A DNA stretch of 61,843 nt, from the NCBI RefSeq assembly GCF_000495795.1, contig NZ_AWGD01000043.1, forward strand, positions 1 through 61,843, in the 5' to 3' direction. This stretch comes from Asticcacaulis sp. AC460 (GTDB lineage: Bacteria; Pseudomonadota; Alphaproteobacteria; Caulobacterales; Caulobacteraceae). Both the position numbers and the translations under genes were made by a program. The notes under the pieces are model-generated. The model saw only the letters and a list, made by a program, of their open reading frames with translations. It was not told the DNA's origin and made no database searches. This document shows, in pieces, positions 41,096 through 50,810 of this stretch (position 1 is its first letter; each line of letters opens with the position of its first letter).

Positions 41096-42751
41096 TCACT
41101 CGGGATATATGCGTTCTTCGATTTGTGCCCAAAGCTTCTTGGCCCGGCTTTTCAAGAATTTATTATAATCGTCTTCATCGATGCCCATTTTGTCGCGATC
41201 AATGAAATGTGTTGCCAACGATTTTTTTATATTTTGATTCGCAACCTCAAATTCAGAAATATAATCTTTTGGCGGCCGAGCACTAATTTTTCGCTTGTTC
41301 AGATCTGCACCAATTAGAGTAATGTTGACGATCGAATTCGCATTGTCGATCCCTTGCTTCGCGAGATGAGCTTTTGGGAAAAAATGGTGAAAGTTCTTCG
41401 ATGACGCGATTTTGAGATAACTGTTGTCGAGCAACACTTTGCCATTGTCATCAAAATTTCTGGGTTCCTGATAAGCAAGGAGGCACAAGATCGCTTTGCA
41501 GAGAGCATTTCCAGTCGAAAAATTTGTATTTATTAGCGATTCTGCGTTGTCGATGTAAAGGAAGTCGTCAGAAAGATCGGTCGAAGAAGACTTCTTCCCG
41601 TCAATAATATTTTCTACATTTTTGATGTCAGCAGCTAATTTAGATTCACTGCCTGATGAGTAGCGCATCGAAAGGGCCGAACGCCAGAAAAGCTCCTGCA
41701 TTCGAACTTTTGCCCTGTTTGTGGGGGCATGTTTCTTCTTATAAAACCAATATGCAAATGGAACGATCATGACGTCATAAGGTAATAGAGCAGATACAGG
41801 AATATTAAAAGTTGTTCGAAAATAGTCTACCGCACTCTTAATGGATTCCACTGCAAGCGGCCAAGTGTCAATGATTCTTTGTTTTTCAAGGTCGAGAATA
41901 GTCTTCCTTTTGCATTCCTTAGTTGGGCTTAGTATAAGCGACAATAGAGAAAGGATCAGCGATTGAGGAATGCCGTCATATCCAACCTTACTCAAGGTTG
42001 TTTCGACGCTCGCCCATTTTACTTGCATGTCAAATTTTTGCTCTTCATCGTAAGTCTTTGCAACCATAATTTCAAAGAGCGTAAGTATGGAGCCGCCGGT
42101 GTTAATGCGCGTGAAAACTTCGATCGCGCTGTCTATATCCTCGCGTGTCAGCGTCACCGTTGAGAATTCGTAGGTCGTAAATGCCTGGCGGTATATGTCC
42201 GCAAGATCTAGCTGAGCGTTGGTATATCCGAACTGTTTCTGGAGCGCGGTGCCGCTGCTTCGTGTCAAGCTCAGGACATCTGTAAGGGGCATGAGGTGAG
42301 AGGCGGAGGTAGAGTCATTGTTGCGGCAAACTGTAACTAGTTGGTCTTCATCCCCCGGGTTGGGCGTAAGGCTAACATAGATTTCGCGGTAGTCTGTCTC
42401 GTTTGCATCGCCCCCTCTTCGAATTTTTGCGCCCATGTAGGCGGCGAAGAGAGAGGTAAGACGCTGCTGACCATCCAATACGTACTCAACTTGGCGCCCC
42501 TCGGGTGTTTCAGGAAGCGAAATATTTCCGATGTTCTTCACATCAGACATGCGTTGGTTTGTTCGCCAAAGTATAAAAGTTCCGATTGGATACCCCTTAA
42601 GAATGCTGTCCAAGAGTATCGCAGTTTTTTCAATAGGCCATACAAATTCGCGCTGAAATTTGGGAATTTTGATGACACCTTTCTCAATATCTCCAATAAG
42701 ATCGCTATATTTACGTGAGTCTGGTTTTGGCTGTGGACGTAAAGAAGGCAT
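41096..42751 (-). CDS. DUF262/HNH protein, GmrSD-like putative defence nuclease
   Basis: The 551-residue protein opens with a DUF262 domain: IPKFQREFVWPIEKTAILLD and YVLDGQQRLTSLFAAYMG, the two diagnostic motifs. The C-terminal part has a DUF1524/HNH-like motif (FHHFFPKAHLAKQG) followed by NSIVNITLIGADLNKRKISA. This pairing is that of GmrSD-type modification-dependent restriction enzymes, here in one chain. The gene is strikingly AT-rich compared with both sides, a sign of horizontal transfer. I chose start 42751 because GAGGT lies 11 bases upstream; the frame extends to 42859. Defence function is inferred from the family, not shown. Confidence 0.85.
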   Translation of the reverse strand: MPSLRPQPKPDSRKYSDLIGDIEKGVIKIPKFQREFVWPIEKTAILLDSILKGYPIGTFILWRTNQRMSDVKNIGNISLPETPEGRQVEYVLDGQQRLTSLFAAYMGAKIRRGGDANETDYREIYVSLTPNPGDEDQLVTVCRNNDSTSASHLMPLTDVLSLTRSSGTALQKQFGYTNAQLDLADIYRQAFTTYEFSTVTLTREDIDSAIEVFTRINTGGSILTLFEIMVAKTYDEEQKFDMQVKWASVETTLSKVGYDGIPQSLILSLLSLILSPTKECKRKTILDLEKQRIIDTWPLAVESIKSAVDYFRTTFNIPVSALLPYDVMIVPFAYWFYKKKHAPTNRAKVRMQELFWRSALSMRYSSGSESKLAADIKNVENIIDGKKSSSTDLSDDFLYIDNAESLINTNFSTGNALCKAILCLLAYQEPRNFDDNGKVLLDNSYLKIASSKNFHHFFPKAHLAKQGIDNANSIVNITLIGADLNKRKISARPPKDYISEFEVANQNIKKSLATHFIDRDKMGIDEDDYNKFLKSRAKKLWAQIEERIYPE

Positions 42752-42939
42752 CAAGTGACCTCGAAATTTGCAACAACTGATGGTAGTGCGAGCGCTTAAT
42801 CGAGGCAACCAAAAAATGCATGAAAATTTGGTGATGCAATAGCATTGCGTATTTCTCAAATAGCATTGGATTTATGCTATTGATATATGGAGTCTGGATT
42901 TATTGTTATGATGGCAATATAATAGAAAAAATTTCGTTA

Positions 42940-43416
42940 TTAATTAAACTGAATTGAGATAGAACTTTTGCCTTCAAGCCGAGTTGGCGAAAATGTTCTT
43001 TCGGCACTTATGTAAACAGCATAGGTGGAAACGCCCAGGAAGCCTAACAGGACAATCATCCACATCCAGAATGCGGAAAGTTTGGCGAACCCATTGCCCG
43101 GAGCCCATCCCGTGTTTTTGTAATTTCCATGCACGACGGAGTACCCCTTGTCCGAATTCGACTTTTCAAAGTCGATCAAGGCGTGGGAGTCTGCGACTTC
43201 TAGATGACGGTGTTTTGTCATCAGGTGAATGGCCGAAAAGCTGACTAATAGGGCGAAAATGGAGAAAATGAGCGCTGTGGTCGGCGTCGTAAGCGGATTA
43301 AAAGCTGTCGTAAGCAGCAGTGCCTCGGAGGCGGTGCATATCGTCGGCACTTGCCACAGAAGTTGATTTTGGGCGCCCCGGCGATTAAAAATCAGCCTGT
43401 ATTGGTCCTCGTTCAT
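42940..43416 (-). CDS. Membrane protein in the AT-rich island
   Basis: I do not recognise this 158-residue protein. It begins MNEDQYRLIFNRRGAQNQLL and has hydrophobic segments around residues 21-66 (LLWQVPTICTASEALLLTTA, ALIFSIFALLVSFSAIHLM) and 117-136 (FWMWMIVLLGFLGVSTYAVY), with a cytoplasmic-looking middle. This topology recalls small membrane proteins found in defence islands. It is upstream of and co-directional with the DUF262 gene, 188 bases apart, and shares its low GC, so both probably arrived together. Confidence 0.72.
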   Translation of the reverse strand: MNEDQYRLIFNRRGAQNQLLWQVPTICTASEALLLTTAFNPLTTPTTALIFSIFALLVSFSAIHLMTKHRHLEVADSHALIDFEKSNSDKGYSVVHGNYKNTGWAPGNGFAKLSAFWMWMIVLLGFLGVSTYAVYISAERTFSPTRLEGKSSISIQFN

Positions 43417-43448
43417 TTGGCAAGTACCATGGCATACGGCGCGTTATG

Positions 43449-43862
43449 TCAATTCGACGGCGCCTTGGGGTTGCGCTGGAAGACAGAGCGGGTCAGGCAC
43501 GAAAAGACCAGGCGGCCAGCTTCGTCCAGCATGTCGTGCTGGGCGATTACCACGCCCTTGGTGTCGCCCACCGCGTCCTTGCCCATCACCGTCATGCGGC
43601 CGCGCAGCAGCTCGCCCGGCGGCGGGTTGCGCGACCAGCGCAGGGCGTCGACCGCCAGGCGCTTGGTTTGCGGCCATTGCAAGGCCGCTTCGGTTTCCAA
43701 GCGCGACCACAGGGTGAAGATCAGCGCATCCGGCACGCCGTCGGCCGGATTCCACGTCGGCGCATAGCTCTTGCAGAAGCTGGCCAGTTCCTCGTCGGAA
43801 ATGACGCCGGCGCCGATGGAAGCGACCTGACCGATCCAGAGGTCATCGAAGGCGGCGGGCAT
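43449..43862 (-). CDS. MaoC/hotdog-fold acyl-dehydratase-like protein
   Basis: The 137-residue protein looks like a single hotdog domain of the MaoC (R)-enoyl-CoA hydratase type: LWIGQVASIGAGVISDEELA, FCKSYAPTWNPADGVPDALI, GELLRGRMTVMGKDAVGDTK and VVIAQHDMLDEAGRLVFSCL. The classical Asp-x4-His catalytic motif is not evident, so activity is uncertain. It is divergent from the rodZ-like gene and normal in GC, so it marks the right edge of the AT-rich island. Start 43862 follows AGGACC; 43901 is an alternative. Confidence 0.8.
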   Translation of the reverse strand: MPAAFDDLWIGQVASIGAGVISDEELASFCKSYAPTWNPADGVPDALIFTLWSRLETEAALQWPQTKRLAVDALRWSRNPPPGELLRGRMTVMGKDAVGDTKGVVIAQHDMLDEAGRLVFSCLTRSVFQRNPKAPSN

Positions 43863-44027
43863 GGCAGGTCCTGGGTTGAGTGGCGAACAGGGGGCCGTCA
43901 TAAACCGAGTTCCGCGGTTGCGCAACTGGCGGTAAAATTTGCGTTGCCGCCGCAACTGCCATGCGCGGGCCGATTGATTATTCCCGCCCGTTATGGTTCT
44001 GTCCCGACGGAGTAAACCGCGAATCCC

Positions 44028-45260
44028 ATGAGTACCAGCGACCATCCCCCCATCATCGAAGACGAACCCTATCAGGGCCTGTATAGCGGCGGCAACCAGC
44101 CCCACGCGATGCAGAACGACGGCCGTCTGCCGGATCGATTCGACCTGGCGGAACTGCTGAAGAGCCGGCGGGCGCAGCTGGGGCTGAGCCTGGAGGAGGT
44201 TTCGGAGATCACGCGGGTGCGCCGGGCCTATCTCGAAGCCTTCGAACAGGTCGCCTATGATGTGCTGCCGCCGCGGGCGTTCGCCATCGGCTATATCAAG
44301 GCCTATGCCAAGGCCCTGGGCCTGGACGAGGAGAGCCTGGCCGAGATGTACAAGCGCGAGGCGACGGAACCGGCGGTGCGGCTGCACGCCCCGTCCGGCG
44401 CCTCGGTCGAGGACACCAAGCCGAATTACCGCGCCTATATCATCGCCGCCGCCTGCGTGGTCGGCGCCGTTGCCATCTGGAACGTCGTCCAGCACAGGCC
44501 CGTCTCGCATGCCGGGCGCAACGCCCAGGCGCTGAACGAAAACGCGAAGTGGAAGTGGGCGGTGCCCAATCTGCACGACGGCCAGATGCAGTTGACGCGC
44601 GCGGCGCCGGCGCCGCAAGATCAGGACGTGCCTCAGGCCTATGTCACGCCTGGCCTGGAAGAGGGCTTTTCCTCGATGATGGCCGCCGACAATGCCAGCG
44701 CCGCGGTGGTGCCGGTGACCGAGGTGTTGCAGGCGCGCAAGGCCTTCAATCCGCAGGGCGCGGTGTATGGCGCGCCGCCGGAGTCGTCGAATGTGACGCT
44801 GCAGGCGACGCGCAGCGTTGACCTGATCGTGCGTGACGCCAGCGGCAGCGCCATTTCCTTCGCCACCCAGCTCAATGCCGGCGAGGCTTATCGCGTGCCG
44901 GCGACCGACTGGCAGGAAAAGGTGATCCAGATTTCAGACCTGAAATATATCGAGGTCTATTATAACGGCGAATATGCCGGCCAGATGGACAGCCTAGTCA
45001 CCACGGTCGGCAAGGTGAATGGCCGTGCGGCGCAGATGTCCGCGGTGCTGGACGCGCGTCAGGCCCAGGAAGGCCAGGTGGCGGTGGTCTACAAGACGTC
45101 GCCGAAGCCGGAAGCGCCAAAGGTCGAGCCGCGGCCGACCGATCCGATTCCGTACCTGCCGTCCGTGCGGCCCAAGCCGGTTGTGGTCGAGACGGCGCCG
45201 GCCAGCAGTTCGGCGGCACCGGCGGTGTTGCCAGCCGTTGATAACCCTGCTGCGCAGTAG
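44028..45260 (+). CDS. rodZ: RodZ-like cell-shape protein
   Basis: The 410-residue protein has a cytoplasmic helix-turn-helix (LAELLKSRRAQLGLSLEEVS, TRVRRAYLEAFEQVAYDVLP, AFAIGYIKAYAKALG; about residues 38-105), one membrane segment (AYIIAAACVVGAVAIWNVV; about 143-161) and a periplasmic part with a DUF4115-like domain (RSVDLIVRDASGSAISFATQ, LNAGEAYRVP). This is the RodZ layout; RodZ links MreB to the cell-wall elongation machinery. The C-terminal tail is rich in Pro, Ala and Lys. It is followed by ispG, an order seen in Caulobacter relatives. Confidence 0.85.
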   Translation: MSTSDHPPIIEDEPYQGLYSGGNQPHAMQNDGRLPDRFDLAELLKSRRAQLGLSLEEVSEITRVRRAYLEAFEQVAYDVLPPRAFAIGYIKAYAKALGLDEESLAEMYKREATEPAVRLHAPSGASVEDTKPNYRAYIIAAACVVGAVAIWNVVQHRPVSHAGRNAQALNENAKWKWAVPNLHDGQMQLTRAAPAPQDQDVPQAYVTPGLEEGFSSMMAADNASAAVVPVTEVLQARKAFNPQGAVYGAPPESSNVTLQATRSVDLIVRDASGSAISFATQLNAGEAYRVPATDWQEKVIQISDLKYIEVYYNGEYAGQMDSLVTTVGKVNGRAAQMSAVLDARQAQEGQVAVVYKTSPKPEAPKVEPRPTDPIPYLPSVRPKPVVVETAPASSSAAPAVLPAVDNPAAQ

Positions 45261-45344
45261 GTGCGACAAATTTTCCTGACGGCGGTTGTTACAGGCGGCG
45301 TCAGGCCTGATATAAGGCGGGCTCGCGCGTAACCCGGATTTCTC

Positions 45345-46460
45345 ATGGACAGCTACCACCCTTCCGACCATACCCATGTTCGTCCCTGGCGGATGATACA
45401 GCGGCGCAAGAGCCGCCAGATCATGGTGGGCAAGGTGGCCGTCGGCGGCGACGCCCCGATTACCGTCCAGTCGATGACCAATACCAAGACGCATGATGTC
45501 GAAGCCACCATGGCGCAGATCCGTGCCTTGGAAGAGGCCGGCGCCGATATCGTCCGTGTGTCGTGCCCCGATGTTGAATCGACCGCCGCCTTGAAGGCCA
45601 TTGTGCAGCAGTCCAATGTGCCGATCGTCGCCGACATCCATTTCCACTACAAGCGCGCCATCGAGGCCGCCCAGGCCGGTGCAGCCTGCCTGCGCATCAA
45701 TCCCGGCAATATCGGTTCGGCCGACCGGGTGCGCGAAGTCGTCCAGGCGGCCAAGGATCATGGCTGCTCCATGCGCATCGGCGTCAATGCCGGGTCGCTG
45801 GAAAAGGACCTGATGGAAAAGTACGGCGAGCCGTGCCCTGAAGCCATGGTCGAAAGCGCGCTGTTCCACGCCAATATCCTGCGCGATCACGACTTCCATG
45901 AGTTCAAGATTTCAGTGAAGGCGTCGGACGTGTTCCTGACCGTGGCCGCCTATACCGCCCTGGCCGACGCGATCGACTGCCCGCTGCATATCGGGGTCAC
46001 CGAGGCCGGGCCCTTGCGCAACGGCACGATCAAGTCGGCGATCGGGTTGGGGAATTTGTTGTGGGCCGGGATCGGCGACACGGTGCGGGTCAGCCTGGCG
46101 GCCGATCCGGTCGAAGAGATCAAGGTCGGGTTCGACCTTTTGAAGTCGCTGGGCTTACGCCACCGCGGCGTCAACATCATCGCCTGCCCGTCGTGTGCGC
46201 GCCAGGGGTTCAACGTCATCGAGACGGTGGCGAAGCTGGAAGAGCGGCTGGCCCATATCGCCAAGCCGATGTCGTTGTCGATCATCGGCTGTGTCGTCAA
46301 CGGGCCGGGCGAGGCGCTGTATACCGATGTTGGCTTCACCGGCGGCGGGGCCGGGTCGGGCATGGTCTATCTGGGCGGTAAGCCGGACCATAAGCTGTCC
46401 AATGACGGCATGATCGACCATATCGTTGATCTGGTCGAGGCGCACGCGGCGAAGTTGTAG
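45345..46460 (+). CDS. ispG: 4-hydroxy-3-methylbut-2-enyl diphosphate synthase IspG
   Basis: The 371-residue iron-sulfur enzyme catalyses the penultimate step of the MEP isoprenoid pathway. Motifs present are [56 protein letters not shown], the 4Fe-4S ligands in [18 protein letters not shown] and the third Cys in [19 protein letters not shown]. Full length for the bacterial enzyme. The C-terminal peptide [16 protein letters not shown] appears again, slightly changed and disconnected, at 50669-50719 between the RTX genes. The gene follows rodZ by 84 bases. Confidence 0.97.
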   Translation: MDSYHPSDHTHVRPWRMIQRRKSRQIMVGKVAVGGDAPITVQSMTNTKTHDVEATMAQIRALEEAGADIVRVSCPDVESTAALKAIVQQSNVPIVADIHFHYKRAIEAAQAGAACLRINPGNIGSADRVREVVQAAKDHGCSMRIGVNAGSLEKDLMEKYGEPCPEAMVESALFHANILRDHDFHEFKISVKASDVFLTVAAYTALADAIDCPLHIGVTEAGPLRNGTIKSAIGLGNLLWAGIGDTVRVSLAADPVEEIKVGFDLLKSLGLRHRGVNIIACPSCARQGFNVIETVAKLEERLAHIAKPMSLSIIGCVVNGPGEALYTDVGFTGGGAGSGMVYLGGKPDHKLSNDGMIDHIVDLVEAHAAKL

Positions 46461-46628
46461 AAACCTGCTGGCTGTCGACGAATAGCCGTTTTCCAGCAGT
46501 GTGAGTTGGGGTAATCTGCCGCCTGAAGCGGAGAGGGGGGACACCAAGGGGGGCGTTCTGGGGCGTTGGATTCAGACGCTTCCTGGTTTTCCACCTGATC
46601 CTCAGACGAGACGGAGGAGAAAACTGCG

Positions 46629-49600
46629 ATGGCGACCGCTTATTACACACATCCTGCCACTTGGATTGAACCCTTGCCGGATGGGACATCGGCATACCAA
46701 TGGTTTAGCCAGGTGACCCAATTGGAGGGCGGTGGCTATATCATCACTTGGAGTGACTCCGCTGCTGGCGCAACTATCCTGGCTCAACGCTATGACGCCC
46801 AGGGTAATGAGGTCGGCGAACAAATCACCGTAAACACAACCGGCTACTGGGTCTTCAACAGCACTGTTATCGGGCTGAGTGACGGCGGCTTCATGTTGAG
46901 CTGGTATTCCGGTACCAGCGACTGGACAGTCAGCGACTATACGTTCAACGTGGCTGCGCGAAGGTACGACGCCAGCGGAAATGCTGTTGGCGGCGAGTTC
47001 ATTGTCAATACCACCCGTCCCGGCGACCAGGGCAATCCATCCATGGCAGAGTTGAGCAATGGTGACGTCGTCATTGCCTGGGTGTCCAAGGACGATGGTC
47101 TCGGCGCGCCCAAGCTGCTTTTCCAGAGATATACGGCTTCAGGCGCCCTGTCCGGTGTCGAAACGCGAATAGATGTTGCGTCTCTGGCTGTTCTCGATCC
47201 ACTCTATCGGGGCTTTACTATCGTGGCGCCCAAGGTTGCGGCACTGGCCAATGGCGGGTTTGTCGTCGTGTGGGCCAGCAATGCCCATGACGGGGACGGG
47301 CTGGGCATCACGGCGCGGATCTTCGATGCCAACGGCGTGGCCGCGGGAACGGAATTCCTGGTGAACGCGCAGACGGCAGGGGATCAATATGCGCCGAGCA
47401 TTACCACGCTGGATGATGGCGGGTATGTTGTCACCTGGCTGACGGCGGATGTCTGGAATGTCAGCTTCGGCGGTAACTCGGTACGGGCACAGCGCTTCGC
47501 CGCCGACGGAACGCGGTTGGGAAATGAGTTCCGGATTGGTGCCGTGACCGACGGGACGTCCTATGTCGGCGAGGCAACGACGCTCACCGACGGAAGTCTG
47601 GTAGTTACCTGGAGCTCAGATGACGGAGCCGCCGTAGTTCTATGGGCCCAGCACTATGATGCGATGGGCAACGCTATAGGGGATGCCTTCCGTCTTACCC
47701 AGGGCAGCTTCTTTGCCGTCGACCTGGCGCCGCTCGATGGTGGGGGCTTTGTTGCGACCTGGACGTCGACGACCCCTAACGGGCTTAAGGTTTTCGAGCG
47801 CCACTTCAGCCTTGTCGGCACGGAAGGGCAGGATATGGTGATCCTGGGCGACGTAACCGCGGAGTCGATCGACGGGGCGGCAGGCGCAGACGAGATCCAC
47901 GGAGGCGGGGCTGCCGATACGCTCAATGGCGTGGCGGGAGATGACCGGCTCAGCGGTGAGGCCGGCGATGACGTACTGAACGGCGGGGCGGGACGCGACA
48001 TACTGGCCGGAGGGCTCGGCGCGGACACGGTCACCGCCGGTGACGGTGGCGGCCAGCTTTGGCACGCCGGACAGGGTGTCGGCGCCGAAGGTGACACTGA
48101 CGCGGACCTCCTGACCGGCGGGGCCGGGGCGGACGATATCTATGCCGGCATCGGTGACAGCGCCCATGGCGGCGGTCAGGGCGCTGGAGAGATCGACCGT
48201 CTGTTCATCCTGCTGAATGGGGCAACGGCGAGCGTCACTCTGGACCTTTCGGGCGCCGATCCCTATGCCGGTATCGCCGCCGCTACAGGCGGCAGTTGCA
48301 GTGGCTTCGAAGCGATCGGCGCCATCTACGGGAGCGCCTACGGCGACCGTCTGACCGGGACGGCTGGCGGCGACAAGCTGTATGAAGCCGATGGTGCCCT
48401 TGGTGGCGCCGACACCTTTTGGGGGGGCGCCGGTGATGACTGGTTGTCGGCCGGGCAGGGCGACAATGTGGTCGACGGCGGCGACGGCGACGATACCTTC
48501 TTCAAGACCGGCCAGGGGCGTGAAATTCTCTCCGGCGGTGCGGGCAACGACACGGTCGTGTTCGGCTCGCCGTTCAACACGGCTTACGCCGTCGGCGGTG
48601 GCGAGGACATTGTTTATGGCGGTGCGGGCATTGATCTGCTCGACTTCAGCCGGCTGGCCTACGGGCAGGTGTTGACAATCGACCTGTCACTTACCGTCCA
48701 GCAGAATACAGGCTTCAACCTGATCACGGTCGACGGGATTGAAAATGTCACCGGCGGCGCCGGCTGGAATCATCTGATCGGCAACGATGGCAACAATGTC
48801 CTGATCGGCCGCGGCGTATCGAGCACTCTGGAAGGGGGCGCCGGCGACGATATTCTTTATGCGAACGCATCCAGCAACTGGCTTTCGGGAGGGACCGGTA
48901 ACGACACCTACTACAACGTGTCCTGGCTGGGATACAACTATGCTGTTCCGGTTACCGAAGCTGCAAACGAAGGGGTGGATACGATTGTCAGCTCGTTCGG
49001 TCTTGACATGACCATGATGCCCTTCGTCGAGAATCTGGTCGTCGGCGGAGACTATGCGGGCACCGGTAACGCGCAGGCCAACCAACTGACGGGTGGCTCG
49101 GGCGGGAACTATCTGGACGGCGCGGCAGGTGCCGATACCCTGAGAGGTGAAGGCGGGAGCGATTACCTCGTCGGCAATGGCGGGGACGATCTGGTGCTGG
49201 GCGGCGCCGGCAATGATGGGATGGTCGGAGGGGACGGTACCGATACGGTCAGCTTCAACGATGCGGCAGCGAGCGTTACCGTCAGCCTGGCCATCACATC
49301 GGGGCAGGTGACTGGTGCGGGCTGGGACACGCTCAGCGGTTTCGAAAACCTGACCGGCTCGGGGTTCAGCGATCGGCTGACGGGTGATGCCAATGCCAAT
49401 CGCATCGATGGCGGCGCGGGTAGTGACCGGATGATCGGCGGGCTGGGCAATGACACCTATATTGTCGACAATGCCGGCGACAGCGTCGGTGAAAACCATC
49501 TGGAAGGTACTGACACCATCATTTCGTCGGTCAGCTATTCTCTTTTCGGACGGGCAGTGGAGATACTGACCTTGACGGGGGCGGGGAACCTGACCGGCAC

Positions 49601-50438
49601 CGGGAATTCGCTGAATAATGTCATGACTGGCAACAGCGGCAACAACACGCTGGACGGTGCGGCCGGCAATGACGTTCTGGACGGTGGCGCGGGCATCGAC
49701 CGCCTGCTGGGCGGGCTGGGTGACGACACCTACTATGTCGACAATGCTGCTGACAGTGTTGGTGAGAACCATCTCGAAGGCACCGACACCATCATCTCGT
49801 CGGTGAGCTATTCGCTGTTTGGACGGGCGGTCGAGGTCCTGACCCTGACCGGGACGGGCAATCTGAACGGCACCGGCAATTCGCTGAACAACACGCTGAC
49901 CGGCAATGCCGGCAACAATGTGCTGGACGGCGGCGCCGGCGTTGACAAGCTGGTTGGTGGTTTTGGCGACGATACCTACTATGTCGACAATGCCGGCGAC
50001 AACGTCCAGGAACAGCATTTGCAGGGCACCGATACGGTGTTCAGCTCGGTGACCTACTCGCTGTTAGGGCGTGCGGTTGAGGTCATGACGTTGACGGGCG
50101 GGGGCAACATCAACGCCACCGGCAATTCGTTGAACAACATCCTGACCGGCAACAGCGGCAACAACCGGCTGGATGGTGGCGTTGGCAACGACACCCTAGC
50201 CGGCGGGCTGGGATCGGATGTGTTCGTGTTCATGGCCGGCACCTGGAAGGACACGGTCACCGACTTCAGCGCGGCGCAGAATGACAGCATCGACATCCAT
50301 GCCGTTACGAACGGTGTGGCGAATGCCGGGATGGTGACGCAGTCGGGCGCGAACGTGCTGATCAATCTGGGCGGCGGCAATACGGTGACGGTCATGGGCG
50401 CGACCCAGGCCGACGTGCTCAGCCATATGGTGTGGTAA
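46629..50438 (+). CDS. Giant RTX calcium-binding protein 1
   Basis: The 1269-residue protein starts with good GGAGGAG spacing. Residues 1-400 hold about seven repeats of a propeller-like unit (for example RRYDASGNAVGGEFIVNTT with VVTW or VIAW). From about residue 415 come RTX nonapeptides GGxGxDxLx (GDDRLSGEAGDDVLNGGAG), which bind Ca2+ in a beta-roll. Three larger modules near 49440-50160 repeat DDTYYVDNA, TDTIISSVSYSLFGRAVE and LTLTG. No N-terminal signal peptide is seen; the C-terminus ends TQADVLSHMVW, a probable type I secretion signal shared with the next two genes. The likely role is a surface or extracellular adhesin or matrix protein; no enzyme domain was seen. Confidence 0.9.
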   Translation: MATAYYTHPATWIEPLPDGTSAYQWFSQVTQLEGGGYIITWSDSAAGATILAQRYDAQGNEVGEQITVNTTGYWVFNSTVIGLSDGGFMLSWYSGTSDWTVSDYTFNVAARRYDASGNAVGGEFIVNTTRPGDQGNPSMAELSNGDVVIAWVSKDDGLGAPKLLFQRYTASGALSGVETRIDVASLAVLDPLYRGFTIVAPKVAALANGGFVVVWASNAHDGDGLGITARIFDANGVAAGTEFLVNAQTAGDQYAPSITTLDDGGYVVTWLTADVWNVSFGGNSVRAQRFAADGTRLGNEFRIGAVTDGTSYVGEATTLTDGSLVVTWSSDDGAAVVLWAQHYDAMGNAIGDAFRLTQGSFFAVDLAPLDGGGFVATWTSTTPNGLKVFERHFSLVGTEGQDMVILGDVTAESIDGAAGADEIHGGGAADTLNGVAGDDRLSGEAGDDVLNGGAGRDILAGGLGADTVTAGDGGGQLWHAGQGVGAEGDTDADLLTGGAGADDIYAGIGDSAHGGGQGAGEIDRLFILLNGATASVTLDLSGADPYAGIAAATGGSCSGFEAIGAIYGSAYGDRLTGTAGGDKLYEADGALGGADTFWGGAGDDWLSAGQGDNVVDGGDGDDTFFKTGQGREILSGGAGNDTVVFGSPFNTAYAVGGGEDIVYGGAGIDLLDFSRLAYGQVLTIDLSLTVQQNTGFNLITVDGIENVTGGAGWNHLIGNDGNNVLIGRGVSSTLEGGAGDDILYANASSNWLSGGTGNDTYYNVSWLGYNYAVPVTEAANEGVDTIVSSFGLDMTMMPFVENLVVGGDYAGTGNAQANQLTGGSGGNYLDGAAGADTLRGEGGSDYLVGNGGDDLVLGGAGNDGMVGGDGTDTVSFNDAAASVTVSLAITSGQVTGAGWDTLSGFENLTGSGFSDRLTGDANANRIDGGAGSDRMIGGLGNDTYIVDNAGDSVGENHLEGTDTIISSVSYSLFGRAVEILTLTGAGNLTGTGNSLNNVMTGNSGNNTLDGAAGNDVLDGGAGIDRLLGGLGDDTYYVDNAADSVGENHLEGTDTIISSVSYSLFGRAVEVLTLTGTGNLNGTGNSLNNTLTGNAGNNVLDGGAGVDKLVGGFGDDTYYVDNAGDNVQEQHLQGTDTVFSSVTYSLLGRAVEVMTLTGGGNINATGNSLNNILTGNSGNNRLDGGVGNDTLAGGLGSDVFVFMAGTWKDTVTDFSAAQNDSIDIHAVTNGVANAGMVTQSGANVLINLGGGNTVTVMGATQADVLSHMVW

Positions 50439-50810
50439 GTCGGCGGGATATCCCAGAAACACTGTTTTCAAATCTCTGGACTGCACTATGTCCGTACTTT
50501 CCGGCAGGCGCGATGACGCGCACGCATCGGCTCTGCAACTGGGTATGTTGTCGGGGGCTCCGCCCTGGCGGTCCAGGGATCTATGACCCAGGCCAATTAT
50601 AATAGCGCATCAGGTAACGTCACCTACGGTGGCACCGCCAGCGTCGATTCCATTTCCGGCAATGCCGGATGATCGATCACATTGTCGAACTGTTCCAGGC
50701 CCATGCGGCGAAGCTGTAATTTGCATGGTTTTGAGAGGCAGGATCTCGACAGCGGTCGGTAGAGGCGCTACCACCTAAGGGTTGTATTAATTTCGGAGCG
50801 GGGGGCGACC
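50439..50810. other. Mosaic gene-free region between RTX genes 1 and 2
   Basis: This 372-base gap contains decayed coding fragments, not a working gene: a short frame from about 50583 with RTX-like sequence (TQANYNSASGNVTYGGTASV then SISGNAG), joined to a displaced ispG 3' end at 50669. GGAGCGGGG before 50811 is the ribosome site of RTX gene 2. Confidence 0.6.
50669..50719 (+). pseudogene. Displaced 3' end of an ispG homologue
   Basis: The 16 codons plus stop read MIDHIVELFQAHAAKL, matching the last 16 residues of IspG ([16 protein letters not shown], 46410-46460) in 13 of 16 positions; the DNA differs at about a quarter of the bases. It is about 4.2 kb downstream of the intact gene. See findings for interpretation. 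Confidence 0.82.

Noticed and set aside
46461..46500. CTGCTGG/CCAGCAG hairpin after ispG as a terminator
   Set aside because: The stem is only seven base pairs with a long loop and no T-run follows.
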